Origin: Adiantum capillus-veneris
Taxonomy: Eukaryota; Streptophyta; Polypodiopsida; Polypodiales; Pteridaceae
Direction of reading: 5' to 3'
Assembly: GCA_014529385.2 (NCBI GenBank)
Contig: CM043962.1
Span: 54,085,905 to 54,149,904 of the forward strand
DNA length: 64,000 bases
Shown here piece after piece: positions 23,520-35,773 of the stretch (positions are counted from its first letter, which is position 1; the number at the start of each line of letters is the position of its first letter). The notes under the pieces are model-generated. The model saw only the letters and a list, made by a program, of their open reading frames with translations, did no database searches and was not told where the DNA came from. A program made the translations under genes and the position numbers.

Positions 23520-25422
23520 GGGGAGCGAGAGAGAATAGATGCTGCTGCAGCAGCAAGACGAGCTATCTTCGAAGCAGGCTTGGATGGGGAGTAATCCGCA
23601 TCCGAGCGTCCTCTAGATAGGCGAGACTGCAGTGAGTGCCTGGTCCAAGCCCAAGTAGAGCGAGCCGTGCGTAAAGCAACCTCCTCTGTCCAGGAGTCCT
23701 CATGAATGAATACATAGCAAGGCAAACACTGCGTATCAGCAAAAAAGTACACCACAATGTGTCTACATCCTGCTGAATCTGGGGGTGTCACCGCAAACTT
23801 GGCCAGTGGCCACAAAGTCTGCAGCAAATCTGTAACGCCGAGTTCTCCCATGTGGTGAGAGAACTCGAGAACCTGTGTATGCAACCATCCCACCACTGAG
23901 TCGAGGGACCACTCTGTCTCAGTCCTGCCACAGAGGGGGAAGGAGAAACCAACTGCTGAGTCCAAGTCCTCTGTCCCCCTAGCGGCGAGGAACAAATCTT
24001 GGACTCTGAAGCAGGCTGCCTCGTGGTCTGCTGCGGAATCGCCAAGAAAACGAGTAAACCCGTAATCGAAGAAATCCCAGCGGCGTCGGAGGTCAAAGCT
24101 CGTCAAACCACGAGGGATAGCTGCAAGAGGAGATGTCTGAATCTGCAGTGGGGGCCGCATGAAAGGCTGACCCTCTCTCACTAGGCGACTCGTGGCGAAG
24201 GCGCTGCCAAGAGATCTCCTAGCCGCCGGCGAGGGTCCAGTCTCCTGAGCCGACTGTGGTACTGAAGCAGAAGGAGGGGGAGAAGGGGCTGGGGGGGCGG
24301 GGGAGAGGAGAAGTGGGGTGGGGCGGCAGAGACATGGGGGGGGCGAGGTGGGGAGTGAGCGGTAGTAGAGGGCGGGGGAGGGCATGAGGAGGAGGAGGGG
24401 AGATCGGAAGGCGGAGCGGCTGGCGAGGGTGAAGCGGAGGTGGTGGCTGGCGTAGGGGGCTCCTCCTGCTCAAGAGGACCAAAGCGGTTCCCCGTGGGAA
24501 CCCACTGCTGCTGAGTAGGCACCTGGGGGCCACTCTGAGTGCCAGGCTGTCGCTGTGGCCCCTGGCGTCGACGGCCACGGGTCTGCTGCCACCCCTCCTC
24601 AGCTGGAGCCCCAGGCTCAGAGGGTGGCGCTGAATCTGTGCTCTGTGTCGCTGGCTGTGGCTGCGGCCCAGCCTTGGCAGGCTGGGGCTGAGGCTGGGGT
24701 GCGGGTCGTGGTCTCCTCCGTGGACAGGCCTTCGCTAGGTGGCCCATCTGTCTGCAAATGAAGCACTGGTTTGGGAGACCCGAGTACTCCACACTCTGTC
24801 TAAACCAACCTCCACTCACTCGAGGCAGAAGGATGACCTTCGGGAGCGTGTGGGTATCTCTGACCAAAACTCGAACTGAAGGGATGCCAGCCGCCTTGGC
24901 AGCTACTGATGCTGCCGTACGAGGTGTCTCCAGGACAGTTCCGATGGCGAAGCCAATCCTGGAGAGAAGTGGAAGTTACTCCCTCCGTAAACCTGGAAAG
25001 TAGACTGAGATGGGGATGTCCACCTCCTCTACTAGCACATCCGAAGACGGGTCAAAACCATGTCGCCACTGTCGAAAGTGGGCGCGTGATGCTCGGATGG
25101 CCAATGGACTCATAGCTATGACCTTGGAGGCCATCTCGGAAGTCTCGAACTCAATCTGGTAGTACCCCCGTCCGAGAATCTGGACATCCAAGATCTTGCC
25201 CACCTCTGCGAGGAGGCAGGCCTAGAGAAGGTCTCGCAGCTCTCCTCTGCTGGGACGAGTGCCGAGAACCTTGCAGAAAACAGAAGTCGCCTGCAAGCGT
25301 TCTACCTCTGTGGCAAGGCTCGCTTGCTCTGCCGGCGTAAGAGCAAGTCAAATGGTGGGCTCAGCGGGGTCGAGCAAGGGGGCTTCAGGCGAGTCCCTCT
25401 GAGGTGAAGTTGGAGCCTCCAT
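23516..25422 (-). pseudogene. LINE ORF1: nucleic-acid-binding protein
   Basis: Starts at ATG 25422 (MEAPTSPQRD). An N-terminal DUF4283-like region (GRGYYQIEFETSEMA...FRQW, about 25155-25070) and PGLRRE lead to a CCHC knuckle CFICRQMGHLAKACP (about 24765-24720). A Pro/Gln-rich linker and a C-terminal domain ending SILSRSP follow. Three in-frame stops (about 25350 TGA, 25220 TAG, 24998 TAA) and one frame change in the Pro-rich C-runs. Its TGA overlaps the ORF2 ATG as ATGA at 23519-23516. Confidence 0.8.
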
Positions 25423-25900
25423 CTGTGTCTACTGCTGAGTCGAAGAAGCGGGCGGCGAAGAAGAAACCTGCAAACAAGTCAGCCAGGCACTTTTCCGAAG
25501 AGAAAGTGCTGCCGAGCCAGGTGCAGAGGGCCTTCGGGAGCGAAGAGGATGGGGGGGGGGGGGGGGGGGGGGAGACAACGAGGGCGAAAAGGGCAGCCGT
25601 GCAATGTGCGGGTGCACAAGCAGCAGCGAGCGGGGGGGGCAGAGCGAGAGGAGGGCAGCGGGCTGCGGCAGCTAAGGGGCAGTGGGCAGACAGGGGTGGG
25701 CAGCGGGCTGCGGCAGCTAATGGGGCAGCGCGCGCAGATAGGGGGGGGCAGCGGGTGGGTTGAGAGGCAGTGCGCAGGGGCTGAAGGGGGTGGGGGGGCA
25801 GCGAAGGGGCAGCGGGGAGAGGGAGGGGGGGGGAGGAGAGCAATGGCGCAACAGCAAAGGGGGGGGGGGGGGGGGGGGCGAGCAGCAGTAGCGGGCATCT
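25423..25900 (-). repeat. LINE 5' UTR: GC-rich imperfect tandem repeats and long G/C runs
   Basis: On the plus strand GGGCAGCGGGCTGCGGCAGC recurs near 25655 and 25698, with G-runs of 22 (25551-25572) and about 20 (25859-25878). In LINE sense these are C-runs. Pro- and Gly-rich frames here are composition artefacts. It probably carries the internal promoter; none is demonstrable. Confidence 0.6.
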
Positions 25901-26000
25901 TACGGCAAGACATCTTGAAATTCGCTAAAAATAATTCTGCATCCTCTCCAGGCACTCCAAAGAAAAGAAGATACCCAGACATTTGGCGTTGGCTTTCCAT
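25901..26000 (-). pseudogene. Element B gag, N-terminal part
   Basis: ATG at 26000 (MESQRQMSGYLLFFGVPGED). It runs 33 codons to the MSCR point where the LINE entered and continues in frame at 19412. The right copy of the LINE target duplication is 25901-25916. Confidence 0.8.
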
Positions 26001-26613
26001 TGAATTGATTTCAAAGTGACACCTGTTTTTGTTTTTCTTTCTTAAAAAGATTTACACAATAATGTTTTCTAGCTTGCAATCTATTCTACAACAAAATAAA
26101 GATATTCACATCAAACGACCTATGATAATCAATAAGAGGTAGGATGACAAGGTTTGGTGATGCGAGAATTTCTCATACTCTTTGGGCACCAAAAATGAAC
26201 ACCATACGTTGTTGAAAATGGATTTTCCTACTAATTGCAATGTTTATTCTAATGTGTGGAGTGAAATGGAAGGGGAAAACCTCTATTCCTGGGCCATTAT
26301 CCATGGTCTATGCATGAACTAATGCTTAAAACAAAACAAAAATATAGATGTCCAAACTAAGGTCGTACCTAATGAGAGGCAAAATAAAAGGATTTACTGA
26401 AGCGTTTATCTCGGCCAACCTAAGAGGACCTAAAAGTCTACGAATGACACGTTGAAATTGCAACTTAGTACTAACAATTATGTGTACCTTTTGCCTTGCA
26501 ATGGGAATGAAGGGATCATACAAATTTTCGTGATTCATGCAAACTACTTGACTATGCTAAAGGTTGATTCTACACAAAAATACACAAGCCGTTCCTCCGT
26601 GGGGGCACCAATT
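26001..26613 (-). other. Element B leader and primer binding site region
   Basis: Between the 5' LTR and gag. Just inside the LTR end the minus strand reads AAT then TGGTGCCCCCACGG (from 26610 leftward), in the position and TGG-start form of a tRNA primer site. I could not assign the tRNA. The rest is AT-rich with no ORF of note. Confidence 0.55.
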
Positions 26614-26875
26614 TGAAGCGGTCCGGGGCGGGCAACAAGAAGAGCAACCTCTAGACACCCTTCAAGGCTCCCGTGCTGCTCAATGGGGCGGGGGCACAAC
26701 ACAGCACAAACCAAAACAACAAACCCCCAGCCAAATCCCAACTACACAAGGGGCACCACCTAGTTTAAGAGCGAACTAGGATGCAAAAGAGGAGAATCGT
26801 TAGAGAAACCCACAAACAAGCAAGGAATTTACACTAACCCTAACACCAATGGAATACTCTCACACACTAAAACAC

Positions 26876-26957
<82 letters not shown>

Positions 26958-29336
26958 TGGTGCTCGGGCTGCTTTGAAGTGTATCGTTAATGATCAAGCA
27001 AACATAAATATATATATGTAAGAAAGAGAGAGAAGGGGGAGGGGGTGTTTGTTGCACTAATACCTTCTTACAAATCTGTCATGACCAATAAAAGTGATAT
27101 TAGTATTTGTTCAACATAGCTTGAGTAAATTACACCACAACACATCACAAGAAAAGCCACCCCACTCACTGTCTTAAGGCCAGGGGAGTCCTCTCCACCC
27201 TGTCACCCTCTTACAGTATGTGGGATTTATGGCTAAATTGATGACAACACTAGAAACAAGCTATCAAGAACTTAACATAAAAAAACACCAAGACACTTAC
27301 ACATCATTGTTGTCCATTACTTCACGTGGGAAGAGAGACAAAGTATCCAAGCTTAGTCCAAATCCACCCTCCTTGATTCAGCAAATGTTGGGCTTACACT
27401 AGTAGGAGAAATGATAGATTTCCTACTCTCAATTGAGTGATCACTCTCTCTCTTACAATGGCATAGAGTTCCCTTGCTAATCCCCTATTACAACACATGC
27501 ACATGCATAAGACAATGAGCTTCCACTCAAGAGCTCCTTCTAGAGAGGTTGAGCTTGGCTTCTCAAGCTATAGCATAGTGCTCTTGCTTATGGCTCCCCC
27601 TTTTGTGCTAGCTACACCCTCCTTTTATAGCAATTTTGAAGGCTAGGGTTACTCCTCTAACCATGGTTGGGTTAGATTTTCAGCAGTTTATCTAATTTCT
27701 TTTGCTTGGAATTATCAAGAAGTTGGTTGGAAAAGAGAGAGGAGAGAAATGGAGGTGATAGGACTTTTCATAGTGGGTTAGTGTTAGTAGAGTTAGTATT
27801 AATTTACAAATGGAATTGGATATTTACAATGGGAGTATCCATGTAGGATACAAATAAGGAAGAAAAACTCTTAAGAGGTAAGAAAAGGTGGATTTCTTAC
27901 AAGGTTGATGCTCCAAGTGTCTTGAGTAGGGCCAATTTTGACGCTTGTTGACGGTCCACTAGCTTTGACGGTACATTTTTTCTCCACTCTTGACCTTCCT
28001 TGACAGACAAGGTAATTGAAGCTGAGTAATCAACCACCATGATGCTGTCTTTTAAGAGAAGAGACTGAATTTTGTGGTTTTTTTGATAGATATGGGTAAT
28101 TTGGAGGAGGAAAAATGAGACTAGGTGGTCAATTTTGGAATGGAATTGTGTGTGGGAGGTATGAGTTCACCATGGTTTCTCTTATTCTTCAAGGTTGAGG
28201 AGAAGGTGAGTAGGGTGCAGAGAGGAGTGGTGAGAGAGGTGGGGATGATGAGTGGAGAAGTGTGTGTGAAAGAGGAAAATGATAAAGTGGAAGAGAGAGT
28301 GTGGCTGCATAGCATGGGAAAACTGGGGTCCACTAATAAAATCATAGCTCACAGCTCGTAGCTCAAAAAAATTTGAAAAAATTTGAAGCAAAAGTTCAGC
28401 CCACAAGTTACAACTTTTGTTTGTATCACCTTTTCAAATTCGAAGAGCAAGTGAACTTTAAAAATTCAGCAAATTCGACTATTGTTTTCCACTCCACAAA
28501 GTCCTTGTGGGGTCCTTCTTTGGATGATTCTTTTGAATACCTCCAAGAGTGGGCCCTCCATAGTGCATGTATGCATGCCACCTACCCTTGACCTTATTTG
28601 GTAGGTCTATAATTGAAGATATTGTTGAGATCATGATATAAGTGAATAGTACAACTAAGAAAATCAAATATTGAGGGGTCTAAAAATATATGTACATGTC
28701 AAATATAAATAATATAGGTGGAAAAAATATAAAGGGATCAAAATAAATCTCTCTCATCATAAGTCTACCATAAAAAAATGAATATTTTTTATGGTCTAGT
28801 TTATGAGAGTAATAGAGAATAGATGTAGGAAGGAAAAAAATCACAATAGTGAAAAAATATACACATAAATAGAACTAGTTTTTTTGGTTTTTTGTTGGGA
28901 TGGAGTTACACCAAAAATAAGAGAAGCTTGCATGAGATTATTTCTATATGGAATAAAGAGTATGCAAAATAGTAAGAAAAAATATGGTAATGGTGAGTCA
29001 ATGTACATAGCAAAAATAACACACCCTACGTAGAAATATTTAAATAAATACCAAAATAATTACAAAAAATCTTTTTATTTAGGCCCTATATACAATGCAA
29101 TATTTACACACAAATGGGCCATAATATACTTATATTTTTTATTTTTTTATTTTTTTGGCTCAACTAGCCCAATGACTAACTAATTGAGGGTTTTTTAAGA
29201 AGATATGGGAAAAGTCCCGTGACTCACGCACGCCTATGTACAGTGAAATGGTAGCGATAGCCACAGTGTTTGGGTGATTTTGGTAGGGTGAGGTAACTCA
29301 CTATGGCAATTACAAAGAGCCGAAAAACGGCTATCA
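26614..29336 (-). repeat. Element B 5' LTR
   Basis: 2723 bp, the partner of 11512-14192. It contains a longer (AG)n tract (about 26874-26956). The two copies are very similar beyond the microsatellite. Confidence 0.88.
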
Positions 29337-29795
29337 ACGGTAGCGCTCTGTTGAGGGCGGTGAAGAAACGTGAAGCGCACAGCTCGGCGAAGCGCTCGAG
29401 TTCGGTCCAAATGCGGTGCCATTTGGAGCTGTCGGATTCGGACACTACCACGTCATAGAGACGATTCATGCCACGTCATTAGCGCCCGGCGCCACTGCCT
29501 AGGGAAGGCATGCTAATAATAGGGGATGCTTTTTGCATGAGAGGGGATAGCAACCAAAAACGAAGGGAACCAAGGCAAGGAGGTGAAGGAAGCAATGCTT
29601 GGAACGAAAGAGAAGAAGGGAGTAAGCTTGAAGCAAGCAAATAAGAAATCTTGGCGGAGTTAACGAGCAAGCAAGGCGAGGAGGTGAGGGTAAGAAAGTA
29701 GGCGAGCTCTTTCTCTCTCTCGATCTCCAATCAAAGGAAGGAGTTCTCTCTCTCTCTCTCTCTCGGCCATGGCGATATAGGGGAACCAGGAGGGT

Positions 29796-29840
<45 letters not shown>

Positions 29841-30486
29841 ATAAACAAAAGGACTTGTTCTTGTGCACAAGCAAGAAGACTCTTCCTCTCTTGCTCTCGA
29901 CATTCAACTAAGAAGAGAAAATCTAACGAGTGAAAGGCTTCGAGTAGAAGAAGGTAATCAAGAAAGGAAGATTGAAGCGACTTGGAAAGGGAGTCGGAGG
30001 TTGAAGGAAATTAAAAAATCAAGTTGATTAAAGGAGAAGTTGAGGTCGTGAATGACAGATAAGGCAGTGCAAAGCGCACAAAGCAAGAAATTGCAGGATA
30101 ATTGATAAAAATTGAGGCTAGGCAGTGAATTGAATTGAAGACTGCGGAATCCACGGGCAATTGAAGCAGATGAAGCGATATGAGAGAGTTACCATCATCG
30201 TCATCGACTAGAGATCGAATTAGCATTTTGTTAATTCCAGTGTCGTTAACGGCCCGGTTAATTCTGTAAAACGAGAGCTTAAACTCCTAGTTAGCAGACG
30301 ACCCAAGTGACGGTGCTGTTAATAGCCCACCTTGGCTAGTACCAACATATTAATCGATTAATTGATGATTATGGTGATTTCCAGATTCAATTGCATTTTT
30401 TGTTCTTGTTCTCTCTCTATCACACCTTCCACAGCCAGAGGCCCAGCGCCTGCCCGGCTCACGTAGCGAACACATATCCCCCGACA
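29337..30486 (+). repeat. Element A 5' LTR, second part
   Basis: Continues A's 5' LTR after element B and matches 50178-51437. (CT)n is only about 40 bp here (about 29800-29840), against about 140 bp in the 3' LTR. Ends CCCCCGACA. Confidence 0.82.
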
Positions 30487-30490
30487 TCTT

Positions 30491-30503
30491 TGGTGAGCCC
30501 GAC
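30491..30503 (+). other. Element A primer binding site
   Basis: TGGTGAGCCCGAC, 4 nt after the LTR end. From memory, plant tRNA-Trp would need TGGTGAACCCGAC, one mismatch that a G-U pair could tolerate. The same site is in R0 (5315-5327) and a variant in R1 (52069-52081). Confidence 0.65.
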
Positions 30504-30531
30504 GCAAAACGAGGCGGGGTGGGAGGTTAAG

Positions 30532-32230
30532 ATGGAGATGCAAGAACAATTAAAGCAGTTTATTGAATATTTCAGTGCCAATGGATTTGATAAAAATCTA
30601 GCAGTTGCAGATTTGCCAAAAATGATGGAATTAGTTCAGGGATGTCTAGAGGAAGAGAAGGCCACGCAATTTTAAAAAAGGCATATTGACGATGCTATAG
30701 AGCTAGCACTTGATGTTGTATGTGAGCAGTATTATGTTTTTTAGGGATATGATCCAGAAGATTTTAGTGCATGTTATGAAGCTGAGATGAAGAGCTGAAA
30801 TATTCCAGAAGATCGGATGATTGCAGCTTTTGAGGAGGTGGTAAACTCGGATTTTAAAAAGCAGGTTCAAGAACTGGCAGAAGCATATCTCACACGGTGG
30901 GAGTATTTTGCAGAGGAATTTATTTACGAAAGCTCAAGGATTCTAGATCGGGAAATAAAGGAGATTACTGAACGAAATAAGGTTGTCTTCAATAAAGATG
31001 AAGGGGATCAGATGCAGATCCTCAACTATGATGAATTCTGGGAGCATATTTCTGCAAGAAGTAAATCCAAAGAGAATGCTAAGCTGGAAGTAGCAGATTC
31101 AGTTTCAGAGGAGCTTAATTTGAGCAACGAAGAAAAGGTAAACAATGAATTTAATGCTAGAACAAATTTATATGAATTTTTTTCAAAGATTCCTTGCATG
31201 GACGCTACCTCTAATAATGGTTACAGTGAAGACATAGACTGTACAGCAAGTGGTTCGCAAGTTGTTGACCTTGACATGGGTTATTCTGAAGGAGTTCATC
31301 AAGCAGATGAGCCTCTACAAGACATTGCTAAAACTATCAGCACTATAGCCGAGCAGGACAACATGTTTGGTACAGATGATTGCATAAATAAAGCTATTAT
31401 ATACATAGTAGCTGATGAAGTGACCAAGAATGTGGAACCAACACAGGATGAGCCTGAGGATGTCAATGAACCTATGATTGCTACTAACAATATGCTTGCA
31501 GATGTTTCTGTCACAGAAGAGGATGCTATAATCAATGAATTTTTGTCTAGATCTGAAGGAGATGTTTATGACAGTATAGAAGAGCTTTCTGATGCATATA
31601 CCTCTTCAGAAGGGGTGCTAGATGAGCCTTTACATCTCTATAATGTATTGCTAAGTAACATGGATGCAAATGAGGAAGCAGAGGATTATATCGAGGAGTA
31701 TGAAGATTGCTTGGATCATTTTGATTGTGAACAGGTTATCGACAAGGATTTTACATCTATGGTTGTAGATGGACTTCATGAGGAGATAACTTCTACAGTT
31801 TTGATTAATGTTGAGACTTCCAAGGGTGATTTTCTTGAGGATATTATGGATGAAGATCTACAGGATAAAGCTATTTTTCATGATCAAGCTCAAATCCCAA
31901 CAGGTGAAAATTCATCTGATGATACAGGTCGAGAGACTCCCAAAGTTTTTCATGATGGCTACGAAGCTAGAGGGGGTGATGATGCTAAATCATCCTTGCT
32001 ACTGCATAAAATGCACAGGGTTTTTCATTTGCTTGGACAATGTGCCAGATGTGGCTGGATTTGGATGCTATTCCTATTGATGCTTATGTCAGTGATGTCT
32101 TGGCTGCCAGTAAAAGGAAGTCAGATTTCTTTAATGCTTTCTGGCAACGAGCTTAAGTTGCCAACAATTTACGGGATGTGGGTGCTGTACTATGCTTCAG
32201 GTGAAGCTCTAGTATATTGTGGAGCCCATC
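30532..32230 (+). pseudogene. Element A ORF, N-terminal part (acidic protein of unknown function)
   Basis: ATG at 30532 lies 28 nt after the primer site. One frame runs to 32230 with three stops (TAA 30673, TAG about 30742, TGA about 30796), then open for 471 codons from 30817. The N-terminal third looks helical (QELAEAYLTRWEYFAEEF). The middle is very acidic (EEAEDYIEEYEDCLDHF). A hydrophobic stretch with WIWMLFLLMLMSVMSWL (about 32050-32105) could cross a membrane. Element C interrupts it in codon 472; the frame resumes without shift at 48446. It occupies the gag position, but I see no capsid motif, zinc knuckle or enzyme motif. Not recognised. Confidence 0.6.
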
Positions 32231-33188
32231 TGTAACATTTAATGGCCTAAAAACTTGTGTGTAGCGGAAATTAGCATGAACATAGTGGGCATTTCATTAG
32301 AATAGATTCCTAATCAGAATTACAAGAGTGCTCGGGTGGAGAGAGCAACAAAAAGCATAACATTAATTGTCCCCGGTCTTAGACCCATAACCTCACACAC
32401 CTTTGAAGATGGTGAGAGCTAGCAGGGTATGAGAGTAGATTGAGAGGAAGAAGGAGTATCTTACGAGAAAGATGTACATCTCCTCACATAATCACTCATA
32501 TTAGCATAGCTTATCTTAGTAATTAGCTTGGTAGAGGAGATGAGCATGCATTGAAGCTTGGCTCTTGGTTGGATTTGCATCCACATGCCAAGAGTGTGTC
32601 GATGTAGGCTTCTATCTCACAAGCTTGGAGTAGGTGATGAGCTTTCCATGAAAGCTTGGGAAGAGATAGTCTTCTCTTTCTTCACACATGAGATTGTGTG
32701 TGAGTGTGTGTGTGATAATGCCTTGCAAAAATCAGCCCCCTCTCTCTCTTGGGTGAGCCCTCTTGCTATTTTCTCTTGCAGGCTCCCCATTGGATCTCCC
32801 GAGGGCTAGCCTATCACAATTAAGCAGCATAAGTGATAGCCTTCTGACATGTGTCCCCCTTTCCCCTTTTGTGAGAGCTTTAGGTAATTTAATAATTCAA
32901 TTAAACTCTCATTGGACCCCTTTGCCTCATGGCCAATAGGAATCACACAAGCCATTGGGCTGTTGAATGCTCATTGGACCCCTTGGGAGACTGTCCAATA
33001 GTCATCTAGAAGACTTGATTCTCATTGGTTCTTTTATTAAGTGTTTTTAAATTAATTAAACTACATTTACTCTAGCCTAATTCGCATTGGTCCACCTCCA
33101 AGGCCATCCAATAGGAATTGGGCACACCTTGTGGGCATCTGGGCTAGGGAGCTGACATGTGTCCCTAATTCCCTTTGTGTAAAGGGAG

Positions 33189-33229
<41 letters not shown>

Positions 33230-33645
33230 CTTTCTCTCTCATCCCCTACTCCCAAGGCTCGCCCCCTCCTATGTAGGGATTTGAAAAGACTTTTTGGTCA
33301 CACACAAAGCATCCAATTTGTGTGTGACTTTTTGGTCACACACAAAGCATCCAATTTCCCCTAGGGTTGACCTTTGGACACAACCTTTGAATTTTGGAAC
33401 CTTAGAATTTTGGAAGTCTTAATGGGCTGAACCTTAGGATCTTTTTAGCCCATTGTTGCACATGGCTCTTTTGCAGATGGCCCCCCGTTTGGATCCCTAT
33501 TTTCCCTCCTTTGGATCCCTATTGTGGCCGGTCTGCAAGCTTAACCAATATTCTAGCTTTTTCTCCCGTGGCACTTACCCATATTAAATGATCAGTTTAA
33601 CATGAGAAAATCATTTAGAAGAATTAGATATTGATTATTATGACA
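32231..33645 (-). repeat. Element C 3' LTR (short LTR type)
   Basis: Starts TGTAACATTTAATGGCC and ends TTATTATGACA in plus orientation. It lacks the roughly 240-bp block seen in the LTRs at 44179 and 52712, as does the LTR at 47092. Contains (GT)n at about 33190-33229 and a tandem duplication of CACACACAAAGCATCCAATT near 33300-33355. Confidence 0.88.
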
Positions 33646-33658
33646 TTACCTCTCTCTT
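33646..33658 (-). other. Element C polypurine tract
   Basis: AAGAGAGAGGTAA on the minus strand, immediately before the LTR start TGTCATAATAA. Confidence 0.65.
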
Positions 33659-34000
33659 GAAATCATAGTCGTCCTCGACTATGGTGTAGAGAAGATAAAG
33701 CATATTCATGAGTCCTTTTCTTAGCGGGTAGAGGATCCCTATGTTACCCTACGACATCATTCCACAATGGGTGACTAGTCCATTTGGCGCTTGAGAGCCT
33801 GAGGCTGCCGCAAGCATGTCTGCACATTACTCCTATCAGTCTTCCATACTAGAGTGACAAGCTCTACTTGGTGTTTGGGAGACGTCGTCTCCACAAACTT
33901 GATCTAAGCATGCATACTACTTAATTTTTGTGCACAATAAAGAAAAAGAGAGTCTTATAAGACAAAAACTTTGTTCGTTTTTAACATTTTGTACATTTGC

Positions 34001-34681
34001 TTACTCTTGGGAAGCATTGTAAGCATTGACGAGGTTTAGGTTATCCTTTAATTGTATGCCTTGCATCCATCTAGCATCTTCAAAAGGATAATTCTTAAAC
34101 TTAATAAAATATCGTCGGATAGTCTTACCACCTCTTAATACCTTGTCTTCATGTCGGAGAATGGACTCGGGCTGCAGCACCTCCTCTTGGTCCTCGATCT
34201 CCGGTGGGTCTTCAATAGTTGGTTCTTGAGGTGGCTCTCCTATGTAAGGCTTTAATAGTCTCACATGGAAATCATTGTGTATGAGCTAATGATTGGGAAA
34301 CTTGAGTTGATAGGCCATCTCATTGATTGGCCTATAAATCTGGAAGGGACCATAGTACCTTTTCGCTAGTTTAGCATAGTACTTTTGGTTGCCCGTAGGA
34401 TTCTTGCCCGTCATGTGCCTTAATCGAGCCTTGGAAAACTTTAACAAGACCCAATCGTTTTCTTTAAAGGCTTGGGCTCTTTTGTGCTTGTTAGCAGCAA
34501 CCTTTTGCCTTTGTTGTGAGATAGAGATAGCATCCTTAATCTTTTGAAAAGATTCTTGTAGGTCTTGGCTATACTCATCTGCAGTGAAGATCTTCCCATG
34601 TACCTTAAGTAGCAAGGGACTTTTTGATCTCCCCTCAATTACCTCGAAAGGTACTCCACTAAGGGTAAGTACTTCTCCCAT
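34001..34681 (-). pseudogene. Element C integrase C-terminus and chromodomain
   Basis: Frame 34681-34286 carries the integrase C-terminal GPY-like module (KRYYGPFQIYRPI). After one in-frame TAG the frame 34264-34001 ends in a chromodomain: PESILRHEDKVL, then RRYFIKFKNYP and ARWMQG. Chromodomains guide chromovirus integration towards particular chromatin. Upstream, about 37 bp is missing compared with C' (the AYNNTVHTS segment), shifting the frame near 34670. Confidence 0.82.
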
Positions 34682-35770
34682 TGGGATCTTTGATCTACTT
34701 CCGTTACATAGGCTTTTAGTAGATCGAGAATGGTTAGGTTAGCTATTTCACTTTGGCCATCCGTTTGTGGATGATAGGCCGAAGAGAAGTTTAGCCTTGT
34801 CCCTAAATTCTCAAAGAGACCCTTCCAGAAATTACTGGTCATTCTAGGATCTCTATCCGACACTATGGACATTGGCAAGCCATGGTACTTGAAAATTTGT
34901 GATGAAGAGGGTTGCCATTTGATGGGCTTTGATAGTCTTTTTGACAGGTATAAAATGAGCTTGTTTACTGGACCTGTCTACTATCGTCTATTTTCCCGTA
35001 TTCCCATGGATAGACTTAGGCAATCCAAAGATAAAATCCATGGATATGCTCTCCCATGGTGAATTAGGGATTGGCAAGGGTTGAAGCAATCCAAGTTGCT
35101 TCCCTCTATCAAATTTTGTCTTTTGGCATACTACACATTTAGAAACATACTCTTGTATGTTCACTTTCATGGTAGGCCAATAGAAATATGTTTCAATTCC
35201 CTTTAATGTAGACTGAATCCCTCTATGCCCCGCATAAGGTGGAGCATGAGATTCATACATTACTTTCTCACGTAGTGAGTTAGTAACGCATAGTCTATTG
35301 CCATAGAGAAGATAACCATCTTGTAAAGTAAATGGTTCTTCTTTCTTCCCTAATGAAAGGGCCGAAATCACATCTCTAAAATCGGGATCAATAGCATACT
35401 CATCTATCATTGAAGATAGATTATTGTGAGTTGCTATCGAAACCGCATTCACTCTCGGCCGTCTTGAGAGTGCATCAGCTACTTGATTATGCTTGCCAGC
35501 AATGTGAGAAATATGAAAATGAAATTGCGAAAGGAAATTTTCCCACCTCATTTGTTTGTCAGAGAGCTTGGTCTGCATCATGAAGTACTTAAGACTTTGG
35601 TGATCCGTTTGCAGAATGAAAGGAGTCCCCAATAAATAGTGCTTCCATGAGTCTAAGGCATGTAGAACTGCAAGGAGTTATTTTTCGTATATGCCTAGAG
35701 CTTGCTCAACAGGGTCGAGCCTTCGACTCTCATAGCCTATGGCGTGTCCTTCTTGGAGCAAAACAGCTCC
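34639..35770 (-). pseudogene. Element C RNase H and integrase core
   Basis: RNase H: LQTDHQSLKYF, GKHNQVADALSRRP. Integrase zinc finger with Cys pair CVVCQKTK. Core: SMDFIFGLPK (first Asp), SDRDPRMTSNFW (second Asp), HPQTDGQSEIAN (Glu). Breaks include a stop at about 35773 and 35680, TAG for Trp at about 34987, and a frame change near 34900. Colinear with C' at 54730-55740. Confidence 0.83.
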
Positions 35771-35773
35771 AAG

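Larger units (their letters stand above)
19413..25900 (-). mobile_element. L1-like LINE inserted in element B gag
   Basis: About 6.5 kb, bounded by an exact 16-bp target duplication and ending in poly(A) (T-run at 19411-19420), as expected of target-primed reverse transcription. Minus-strand order: C-run-rich 5' UTR, ORF1 with a CCHC knuckle, ORF2 with endonuclease, reverse transcriptase and zf-RVT. It is visibly richer in GC than its surroundings. Both ORFs are broken, so it is dead. Confidence 0.92.
11512..29336 (-). mobile_element. Element B: Tat-like Ty3/Gypsy retrotransposon
   Basis: Direct LTRs at 11512-14192 and 26614-29336 begin TG and end CA (minus: TGATAGCC...CGCTTCA). Reading leftward: 5' LTR, primer-site region, gag, protease, reverse transcriptase, RNase H, second RNase H, integrase, polypurine tract, 3' LTR. 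It is about 11.3 kb once the LINE is removed. The flanks share only CGG (GCGG at 11508, ACGG at 29337), an imperfect target duplication. A's undisturbed 3' LTR (GCGCGCGGTAGCG near 50178) confirms the empty site. Confidence 0.88.

Noticed and set aside
22661-24184. Plus-strand ORFs across the LINE
   Set aside because: Antisense to ORF1 and ORF2, with no motifs.
25385-26019. Pro-rich (minus) and Gly/Ala-rich (plus) ORFs of 120-170 codons
   Set aside because: Products of G/C homopolymers and tandem repeats in the LINE 5' UTR. Only the 33 codons from 26000 are real gag.
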